From Planctomycetales bacterium (GTDB taxonomy: Bacteria; Planctomycetota; SZUA-567): 64,000 nucleotides of DNA. The notes beneath the pieces were generated by a model. That model did no database searches. It was not told the origin of the DNA and saw only the letters and a program-made list of their open reading frames with translations. Position 1 is the stretch's first letter. Every line of letters begins with the position of its first letter. The stretch is from contig BNUQ01000002.1 of assembly GCA_025997475.1 (NCBI GenBank), positions 1-64,000 of the forward strand. The letters run 5' to 3'. Below are positions 58,287 to 64,000 of the stretch, piece after piece. A program made the translations under genes and the position numbers.

Positions 58287-60107
58287 TTACCCTAACCGTT
58301 TTTCCAACTTGTCCAATTCCGCCGCCAACTCTGGCGGCAGTTTCGCGCCGAATTTCGGATAATGTTTTTCGCGGATGTCTTTGATTTCTTTTTTCCAACC
58401 CTCTCTATCGACGGAGAGAATTTCTTTGACCGCGGCGGGCGAGACGTTCAAACCCTGCGTGTTGATGGCGCCGTCTTTCGGCATCAAGCCGATTTCCGTT
58501 TCCACCGCGTTGTCTTTGCCGTCGCAACGGTCGAAAATCCACGCGAGCACGCGGCTGTTGTCGCCGTAGCCGGGCCAAATGAAGTTGCCGTCGGCGTCTT
58601 TGCGGAACCAGTTCACGTAGAAAATTTTCGGCAGATTGTCCGCCGTCGATTGCTTGCCGAGGTCAAGCCAGTGTTGGAAATAATCGCCCATATTGTAGCC
58701 GCAGAACGGCAACATCGCGAACGGGTCGCGCCGCACTTGCCCGACTTGGTCGCTGATGACGGCGGCGGTAACTTCCGAGCCGACAATCGAGCCAAGAAAC
58801 ACGCCGTGATTCCAGTCGCGGCTTTGATGCACCAACGGAATCGTCGAGGGACGCCGCCCGCCGAATAAAAACGCGCTAATCGGCACGCCCTTCGGGTCTT
58901 CCCATTCCGCCGCGATGCACGGGCATTGTTTCGCCGGCGCGGTGAAGCGCGCGTTCGCGTGCGCGATTTCTTCGCCTTTCGGACTTTTGTCTTTGGCGGG
59001 CGCCGGTTTTTTGTTGCCCTTCCAGTCAATCAACGTGCCTTTCGCCGGATAGCCGATGCCTTCCCACCAAATGTCGCCGTCTTCGGTCAAGCCGCAGTTG
59101 GTGAAAATCGTGTTTTCTTTGGCGGATTCCATCGCGTTTTTATTCGACTCGTTATTCGTGCCGGGAGCGACGCCGAAGAAGCCGGCTTCGGGATTAATCG
59201 CGTAGAGACGCCCGTCGGCGCCGAATTTCATCCATGCGATATCGTCGCCGATGGTTTCGACTTTCCAGCCCGGAATAGTCGGAATGAGCATCGCCAAATT
59301 GGTTTTGCCGCACGCCGAGGGGAACGCGCCGGTAACGTATTTGACTTTACCTTCGGGATTGGTCAATTTCAAAATGAGCATATGTTCGGCAAGCCAGCCC
59401 TCGTCGCGCGCCAAGACCGAAGCAATCCGCAACGCCAAACATTTTTTGCCGAGCAGAGCGTTGCCGCCGTAACCGGAGCCGAACGACCAAATCGCGCGCT
59501 CTTCGGGGAAATGCGCGATATATTTTTTGTCCATCGGCGCGCAGGGCCAGACGCCGAGGTCTTTTTCGCCGCTCGCGAGCGGTTTGCCGACCGAATGCAA
59601 GCACGGAATAAATTTGCCGGATTGGTTGATGAGGTCGAGGACTTTCGTGCCGACGCGGGTCATAATGTGCATATTACAGACGACGTAGGCGGAGTCGGTG
59701 ATTTCGATGCCGTTCTTGCCGATATCCGAGCCGACCGGTCCCATCGAGAACGGAATCACATACATCGTCCGCCCCTTCATACAACCGGCGGACAAGCCGG
59801 ACAAAGTTTTTTTGAGTTCGTCGGGGTTAATCCAGTGATTGGTGGGACCGGCGTCTTCTTCTTTTTGGCTGGCGATATAGGTGCGGTCTTCGACGCGGGC
59901 GACATCGGAGGGGTCGGAGCGGAAGAGGACGCTGTTTTTGCGGGCTTTGAGCGGCGTGCCGAGTCCGGAGTCCACGAGTTCTTTCATCAGTCGGTCGTAT
60001 TCCGCCTGACTGCCGTCGCAGACATAGACCGCGTCCGGTTGGCAGAGGGCGACCTGTTCATCGACCCATTGTTTGGCTTTTGCGTTGGTGATGCTAGTGC
60101 GTTCCAT
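58287..60107 (-). CDS. pckG: Phosphoenolpyruvate carboxykinase (GTP)
   Basis: 606 residues. Interconverts oxaloacetate + GTP and PEP + CO2 + GDP. Motifs of the GTP class: [14 protein letters not shown], the [15 protein letters not shown]-loop with reactive Cys, [10 protein letters not shown] metal site, [27 protein letters not shown] and [20 protein letters not shown]. Start at 60107 with AGGAGG 7 nt upstream; the open frame upstream covers the leader hairpin and has no family match. With yvcK nearby it suggests gluconeogenic or anaplerotic/fermentative PEP metabolism. GTP-PEPCK is frequent in PVC and other anaerobes. Confidence 0.97.
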   Translation of the reverse strand: MERTSITNAKAKQWVDEQVALCQPDAVYVCDGSQAEYDRLMKELVDSGLGTPLKARKNSVLFRSDPSDVARVEDRTYIASQKEEDAGPTNHWINPDELKKTLSGLSAGCMKGRTMYVIPFSMGPVGSDIGKNGIEITDSAYVVCNMHIMTRVGTKVLDLINQSGKFIPCLHSVGKPLASGEKDLGVWPCAPMDKKYIAHFPEERAIWSFGSGYGGNALLGKKCLALRIASVLARDEGWLAEHMLILKLTNPEGKVKYVTGAFPSACGKTNLAMLIPTIPGWKVETIGDDIAWMKFGADGRLYAINPEAGFFGVAPGTNNESNKNAMESAKENTIFTNCGLTEDGDIWWEGIGYPAKGTLIDWKGNKKPAPAKDKSPKGEEIAHANARFTAPAKQCPCIAAEWEDPKGVPISAFLFGGRRPSTIPLVHQSRDWNHGVFLGSIVGSEVTAAVISDQVGQVRRDPFAMLPFCGYNMGDYFQHWLDLGKQSTADNLPKIFYVNWFRKDADGNFIWPGYGDNSRVLAWIFDRCDGKDNAVETEIGLMPKDGAINTQGLNVSPAAVKEILSVDREGWKKEIKDIREKHYPKFGAKLPPELAAELDKLEKRLG

Positions 60108-60178
60108 AAGCAATCCTCCTGTAAGAAGTCGCGGCTTTTCCGCGAGAATAAAAAAAATAAAAGGTCGCGGGATACTAA

Positions 60179-60216
60179 TTTTTTTTCGGCAAAACGCAAG
60201 TTTTGCCGAAAAAAAA
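60179..60216. other. Perfect T8/A8-flanked hairpin in the pckG leader
   Basis: TTTTTTTT-CGGCAAAAC-GCAA-GTTTTGCCG-AAAAAAAA: 17 paired bases and a 4-nt loop. The T-run precedes and the A-run follows the stem on both strands, so it is not a standard intrinsic terminator; it would form a strong hairpin in the pckG 5' leader or at the end of the NYN gene transcript. Confidence 0.75.
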
Positions 60217-60222
60217 TAACTT

Positions 60223-60882
60223 TCAATCTGAACGTCTGGGGGCGAAAAGGGTGGGAAGATGGCAATGGTATTCCGGCGGACGTTTGAGCGTTTTACCGTT
60301 GGCAAGTCGTATCTCGTCGGGCAGTTGCGCGGCGACCAAGTGCTCTCTGGTGATAACCCGCCAAAAATCGGCGCATGCGCGCAATTCGACGGTGTTTTTG
60401 GGGCTGTCCGCGAAAATTACGCCTATTTGTTTGGCGGGAAATTTACTCTTCACCAATTTCATCGCGGGAACAAAGTCGCTGTCTCCGGTAACCATTAACG
60501 CTTTGTCAAACGAGTTTTCGTAAGCGCTATCTACCAAAGAAATGGCGAGATTGATGTCCGACTCTTTTTCTTTATACGGTCGATAATTTTTATGACACTT
60601 TGGGCAGTGACTGGTTTTTCTTTTGAATCTGCCGCTAACGATTTCTACGCCAAACTCTAATTGCGCTTTCACCAAAGCCGAGTGCCGAGCCATTTTGCCA
60701 GTATCCCAGTAGGCGCTGGCGGTGAACCAAATCACCCGTTGCAAATCATCATTGGTTTCCAGAAAATTCTCGGCTAATCGTCGGTAATTGCACCATTTAA
60801 AACACGCGAAGTTTCGGTGTTGACGCACAATAGCGTGATAGAAATTGAAGCCGTCGATTAAACAAATGGTTCTGGTTCGCAT
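60223..60882 (-). CDS. NYN-domain protein (PIN-like nuclease fold) with Cys pair
   Basis: 219 residues. NYN/LabA-type: [14 protein letters not shown] (first acidic site), [47 protein letters not shown] and [11 protein letters not shown]. The conserved Asp residues needed for a PIN-like metal site are present, so RNA cleavage is likely. A short [19 protein letters not shown] loop adds a CxxC typical of NYN proteins of the DUF88 type. It is upstream of pckG on the same strand with ~115 bp between. Confidence 0.85.
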   Translation of the reverse strand: MRTRTICLIDGFNFYHAIVRQHRNFACFKWCNYRRLAENFLETNDDLQRVIWFTASAYWDTGKMARHSALVKAQLEFGVEIVSGRFKRKTSHCPKCHKNYRPYKEKESDINLAISLVDSAYENSFDKALMVTGDSDFVPAMKLVKSKFPAKQIGVIFADSPKNTVELRACADFWRVITREHLVAAQLPDEIRLANGKTLKRPPEYHCHLPTLFAPRRSD

Positions 60883-61032
60883 TGGGCGCTCCCATAAAAA
60901 ACGGCTCCTCCACTGAAGAAGGAACCGTTCATAAAACAGACCCGCGGACGCATCCGGCGGGGATGATGGGAGGTAAACTTATGTTTTTATGCGCCACGTG
61001 TCAAGTATTGTTGACCGTAACGATGCCCCGTT

Positions 61033-62274
61033 TTACTTCCCCGCGAGTTCTTCCATGATGGCTTTTGCCAATTTGGCGACATCGTGTTCTTCGGGGCGGT
61101 CGCGGTTGACGACATCGCGGAAGAGCAGGCGCACGCCGTCCGCCGGACGCCCGACGTGTTCGGTTAAAAATTTATTCTCGCCGCGCAAGCGCTCGATTTT
61201 CGCCGGCGACGGGCGGTAATCGTTGACTATCGCCACGTCAATCCGCAACTGCGGCGCGTGTTTTTTCAGCGCCGACAAATAATCGTTCACCGCGAAATTC
61301 GGCGTTTCGCCGGGCTGACTCGCCGTGTTGACCACATAAATCACTTTCGCCGGACTGGCGGCAATCGCCGCCGCCACCGCCGGCAACAACAAGTTCGGCA
61401 GGACGCTCGTGAACAAACTGCCCGGTCCCAAAATAACCGCGTCCGCTTCGGCAATCGCCGCGAGCACGTCCGGCGGCGGCGCGCCGGGTTCCGGCTTTAG
61501 CGCCAATTCGGCAATCGCTTTGCCGCAGCGCGCGACGTTTTTCTGCCCCGTGGTTTTCGTGCCGTCGGGATGCGTCGCCACCAGCGTTACATAGTCCAAC
61601 GACACCGGCAAGACCTGTCCGCGCACGTTCAAAATATGATTTGCCTCCCGCACCGCCTGTCCGAAATCGCCGGTTACTTTCATCAACACCATCAACAGCA
61701 GATTGCCGAACGCGTGCCCCGCGAGTTCGCCTTCCGCAAAACGGTATTGCATCAGCGCGCCCATCGTGTCGCCGGCGTTGGCGAGAGCGCTTAAACAGTT
61801 GCGAATATCGCCCGGCGGCAACATCCCAAATTCATTGCGCAAGCGCCCCGACGAGCCGCCGTCGTCGGCGACGCTCACGACCGCGGTGATGCGGTTGCTG
61901 TGTTCGCGCAAGCCGGAGAGCAGACGGTTTAAGCCGGTGCCGCCGCCGACGCAAACTAATTTCGGACCTTGTTCGATTTGCGCCAGCGCGATTTCGGATA
62001 GCGAGCGGCTTTCGTGCGAGCGTTTGAGGATTTTTTCGATGTGGCGCACCAACCGATAAACGCCGATGAAAATCGCGCTACCGCCGCCGCCGATAAGCAC
62101 CGCGCTCAAAAAATAATACGGCGTAACCAACAGCGACGAGCCGGTTTCGAGCGCGCCGAAAAAACGCAAGCCGAAAATAATGGCGCCGATAATCGCGACG
62201 AACAAACCGAAACAAATCAAAACGACCCAGCGTTTCAGTTGCAATCCGGGACGTAGCCAGTTGAGGTTTGCCAT
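61033..62274 (-). CDS. yvcK: YvcK/CofD-like gluconeogenesis factor with membrane anchor
   Basis: 413 residues. Two N-terminal transmembrane helices (~15-38, 48-72) precede a CofD-like domain: KLVCVGGGTGLNRLLSGLRE, ITAVVSVADDGGSSGRLR, PPGDIRNCLSALA, ADAVILGPGSLFTSVLPNLL and VYVVNTASQPGETPNF. YvcK proteins bind UDP-sugars and are needed for cell-wall synthesis on gluconeogenic carbon. The membrane anchor is seen in some phyla but not in Bacillus. ptsN lies upstream on the same strand and pckG 0.9 kb downstream. Confidence 0.92.
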   Translation of the reverse strand: MANLNWLRPGLQLKRWVVLICFGLFVAIIGAIIFGLRFFGALETGSSLLVTPYYFLSAVLIGGGGSAIFIGVYRLVRHIEKILKRSHESRSLSEIALAQIEQGPKLVCVGGGTGLNRLLSGLREHSNRITAVVSVADDGGSSGRLRNEFGMLPPGDIRNCLSALANAGDTMGALMQYRFAEGELAGHAFGNLLLMVLMKVTGDFGQAVREANHILNVRGQVLPVSLDYVTLVATHPDGTKTTGQKNVARCGKAIAELALKPEPGAPPPDVLAAIAEADAVILGPGSLFTSVLPNLLLPAVAAAIAASPAKVIYVVNTASQPGETPNFAVNDYLSALKKHAPQLRIDVAIVNDYRPSPAKIERLRGENKFLTEHVGRPADGVRLLFRDVVNRDRPEEHDVAKLAKAIMEELAGK

Positions 62275-62322
62275 TTTTTTAATTAAGAATTAAGAATGCA
62301 GAATTAAGAATTCTTAATTGCT

Positions 62323-62832
62323 TTAATCGTTCGCCGAGTCGTTTTCGAGGAAGATATTCCAAATGTCTTTTTCGTCGTGGGCGTTGCGGATGAGACCGGC
62401 GATTTCGGGCTTGACGAAGAGTTTGCCGACATAGCCGAGCGCGGCGAGGTGTTGGGCGATAAGTTGCTGATTGGAGAAAATCATCACGATGACATAGACC
62501 GGTTCGTCGGCGTGGGGATTGGGAATGACGCGCGCTTCGGGCTTGGGATGGGGACTGCGGAAAATCGCGCCTTCCCGACAACGCGCCACGACGCCGGTCA
62601 GGCGGGTTATCGCCGGATGTTTGGCGTGCGGCACCGCCACGCCGTTGCCGACGGCGGTGCTGGCGATTTCTTCGCGCTGAATGAGCGCTTCCAGCAAGCC
62701 GTTGCGGATGCTTTTATGGATGACTTCGCGGGCGATTAAGTCGTCCAAAATTTCCGCCAACGCCTCGTCGCGCGTCGTGGAATCAAGATTGCCGATAATC
62801 GTCGTCGGGGAAATAAAATCGCGCAACAACAT
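62323..62832 (-). CDS. ptsN: PTS system EIIA component, PtsN/fructose type
   Basis: 169 residues. Start at 62832 with GGGAG 7 nt upstream. EIIA-Ntr fold: LLRDFISPTTIIGNL, LLEALIQREEIASTAVGNGVAVPHAK (phosphorylated His ~69), and the C-terminal helices AQHLAALGYVGKLF..IRNAHDEKDIW. It accepts phosphate from an HPr-type protein and acts mainly as a regulator. With hpf upstream and yvcK downstream it recalls the conserved hpf-ptsN-rapZ group. A 38-residue segment with PHPKPEARVIPNPHADEP is longer than in E. coli PtsN. Confidence 0.9.
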   Translation of the reverse strand: MLLRDFISPTTIIGNLDSTTRDEALAEILDDLIAREVIHKSIRNGLLEALIQREEIASTAVGNGVAVPHAKHPAITRLTGVVARCREGAIFRSPHPKPEARVIPNPHADEPVYVIVMIFSNQQLIAQHLAALGYVGKLFVKPEIAGLIRNAHDEKDIWNIFLENDSAND

Positions 62833-62869
62833 AAGTCGCTCCCTTGCCGGAAAAAGAGCCATTACAAAT

Positions 62870-63032
62870 TAGACCTGTTCGACAACCAATTCGCGGCAAA
62901 TTTTCGGCTAATTTTCCGTCCCGCCGCGTCAAAATTCCTTGCAATACTCTCGGTATTGCTTCGTCATTTTTCCTTGCGAAACGAAAAATTAGACACGAAC
63001 ATTTGCTCTCTCTTGGTTATCGAACAGGTCTA
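62870..63032. mobile_element. 163-bp near-palindromic MITE-like element (copy 3)
   Basis: Ends TAGACCTGTTCGACAACCA and TGGTTATCGAACAGGTCTA, same orientation as the 24331 copy with a few substitutions (GCGGCAAATTTTCGG; AGACACGAACATTTGC). Inserted between hpf and ptsN. A TGATTTTCAAATTCGC core and arm follow to ~63112. Confidence 0.9.
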
Positions 63033-63125
63033 TTAAAAACGGCGGAGTTTGATTTTCAAATTCGCTTCGCGTAATTTTGCCGATTACTCCGCAATTTTTG
63101 ATTTTTAATTCCTAACGGCTCCGCC

Positions 63126-63431
63126 TCACTGCCCGCTCACATACCGCTTGTCTTCCTTTTTCTCTTTGAGCCGCCGCAGTTGGCGCTCGCATTTTTCGAT
63201 GAGCAGGTCGATGACTTCGCGCGCGTGTTCGGCGTCGAGCGACAGCACGATGGGCTCGGCGCGAGGCGCCAACATTTTGACTTCGCAAGTGATTTTATTA
63301 TTCGCTTCGCCGAACCGCGCTTCCAGCGTGTCGAGATTGTGAATGCGTTCGAGGTGGGAAAATTTTTCGACGGCGTAGTCCTTGTCTTTGCCGGCTAAAT
63401 CATACTTCGGGGATGAAATGATGATGTTCAT
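63126..63431 (-). CDS. hpf: Ribosome hibernation-promoting factor, short form
   Basis: 101 residues. MNIIISSPKYDLAGKDKDY, AVEKFSHLERIHN, ITCEVKMLAPRAEPIV and a basic helix REVIDLLIEKCERQLRRLKE match the HPF/YfiA fold that blocks the ribosome decoding site in stationary phase. The start at 63431 has AAGGAGG 4 nt upstream; the open frame upstream runs into the repeat. It lies upstream of ptsN, as in the conserved rpoN-hpf-ptsN arrangement, but with a mobile element between and no rpoN visible. Confidence 0.93.
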   Translation of the reverse strand: MNIIISSPKYDLAGKDKDYAVEKFSHLERIHNLDTLEARFGEANNKITCEVKMLAPRAEPIVLSLDAEHAREVIDLLIEKCERQLRRLKEKKEDKRYVSGQ

Positions 63432-63459
63432 AGCGCCTCCTTTATTTGAGAATGAAAAG

Positions 63460-63655
63460 GGAAAATTACGAATGTATGGAGAGCGAGTTGGTAGTCGGTA
63501 TTTTTTAGTTGGTAGTGGTGGAGTTTTTATGGGCAAATCCGCAAGCGCGCGCGAAGCGAATCTTTGACCGTCAAACTCCACCACTAAAAACTCCACCACT
63601 AAAAACTACCAACTACAAACTACCGACTGTTCTTCATTCGTAATTTTTAATTCGT
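63460..63655. repeat. Foldback repeat, AGTTGGTAGTCGGTAGT type (copy 2)
   Basis: GAGTTGGTAGTCGGTATT and TTAGTTGGTAGTGGTGG arm, TGGAGTTTTTATGGGCAAAT core with GCAAGCGCGCGCGAAGCG, then CAAACTCCACCACTAAAAAC repeated and CTACCAACTACAAACTACC. Closely related to the 49030 element; the right end enters the GH3 gene. Confidence 0.85.
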
Positions 63656-64000
63656 AATTGCTCTTTTATACGCCGATTCCGGATTCTTGCAATTGCCGCC
63701 CGCGGCGATAATTCGCCGGAAATCGCGCCACGCTTCGGGGCGCAATAATTGCGGCGGCTTGATTTGTCCGTCGGGACTGCCGCTTCGCACGCGATGCTCG
63801 CGATAAATTTGATAACTGCCCGCCGGTAAAATACTCACCGTCGGCGCGTCCAACCGCCCGCCGGCGCGTTTGTCGCGATACTCGACATTGCGTCGCGCCA
63901 ACTCCTCGTCGAACGCCCGCGCCAAACGGTCAAACCTCGCGTCGCCGTTATCCGGCTCGCCGTTGCGCGGCTCTATCGCCACCACATAGCGCGGGGGCGA
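63647..64000 (-). CDS. GH3-family (auxin-responsive promoter family) protein, C-terminal part
   Basis: The gene enters from beyond the window; ~117 C-terminal residues are visible: YVVAIEPRNGEPDN, FDRLARAFDEELARRNVEYRDKR, GGRLDAPTVSILPAGSYQIY, GQIKPPQLLRPEAWRDFRRI. This is the GH3 C-terminal domain pattern (acyl-adenylate-forming, amino-acid-conjugating fold); bacterial members are uncharacterised. The final residues RAITN and the TAA stop codon are read from the AATTACGAATTAAAA repeat arm. The start is outside the window. Confidence 0.75.
   Translation of the reverse strand, partial: SPPRYVVAIEPRNGEPDNGDARFDRLARAFDEELARRNVEYRDKRAGGRLDAPTVSILPAGSYQIYREHRVRSGSPDGQIKPPQLLRPEAWRDFRRIIAAGGNCKNPESAYKRAITN

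Noticed and set aside
60179..60216. Hairpin first read as a terminator of the NYN gene
   Set aside because: The T-run is on the wrong side of the stem on both strands, so it does not fit an intrinsic terminator.
58287..60305. Longer start for pckG (66 extra codons)
   Set aside because: An AGGAGG at the correct distance from 60107 and PEPCK family length support the internal start; the extension covers the leader hairpin.

Overview
The window is about 64 kb of a GC-rich, gene-dense bacterial chromosome carrying flagellar and housekeeping genes. It has no rRNA, prophage or CRISPR array. Several features point, without proof, to the PVC superphylum (Lentisphaerae/Kiritimatiellae/Verrucomicrobia-like): GTP-dependent PEP carboxykinase, an OleA/FabH-like ketoacyl synthase, a Ser/Thr kinase with a PVC-style N-terminal helper region, HEAT-repeat secreted proteins, a DUF4912-like protein and FliG/FliM/FliH flagellar genes. 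No 16S rRNA is present, so the affiliation is inference.

Layout. 0-13 kb: a small membrane protein, a BspA-type leucine-rich-repeat surface protein, orphan iorB, a DUF4912-like protein, phosphoglycolate phosphatase, a secreted HEAT protein, a META lipoprotein, rubrerythrin, a PgpH-type c-di-AMP phosphodiesterase, a DUF5618 protein, ilvD and a ketoacyl synthase. 13.8-27.8 kb: a motility region with cheX, tmRNA, fliY/N, fliM, an FtsB-like protein, a FliG paralogue, fliG, fliH, flgN and a flgJ-like gene. Interleaved are a HEAT protein, a ZnuA-like binding protein with a Cys/His-rich partner, and a Ser/Thr kinase/dual-specificity phosphatase pair. 28-41 kb: a secreted protein, two large hybrid histidine kinases, a broken PIN toxin locus, a glycosyltransferase with a C11 tract, ilvA, mlaF, a BrnT/BrnA toxin-antitoxin pair and a sigma-70 factor. 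41-51 kb: GT2-GtrA, CorC-like protein, recN, an Xaa-Pro peptidase, tRNA-Cys, NIF3, an acidic repeat protein, a sugar nucleotidyltransferase and a DUF2314 protein. 51-64 kb: a 1353-residue Sel1-repeat protein, IS1/IS3 debris, metQ, murA (catalytic Cys replaced by Asp), pckG, an NYN protein, yvcK, ptsN, hpf and a GH3-family gene cut by the window edge.

The most striking property is the intergenic DNA. Nearly every gap holds repeats: (i) a 163-bp near-palindromic element with TA-bounded terminal inverted repeats, three copies of identical length; (ii) a foldback element ending in GCTCTATTCAATTGCC; (iii) a mosaic family with CGCGTAAC..TGAGTT termini; (iv) foldbacks whose arms are short tandem repeats, often around a core resembling GGAGTTTGATTTTCAAATT. 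In at least ten genes the last codons and the stop codon are supplied by such repeats. Coding sequences also show repeat expansion (LRR, Sel1, acidic 24-mers, 12-18 bp microrepeats), and two 11-nt G/C homopolymers lie in a glycosyltransferase and a sensor kinase gene, suggesting contingency-type variation.
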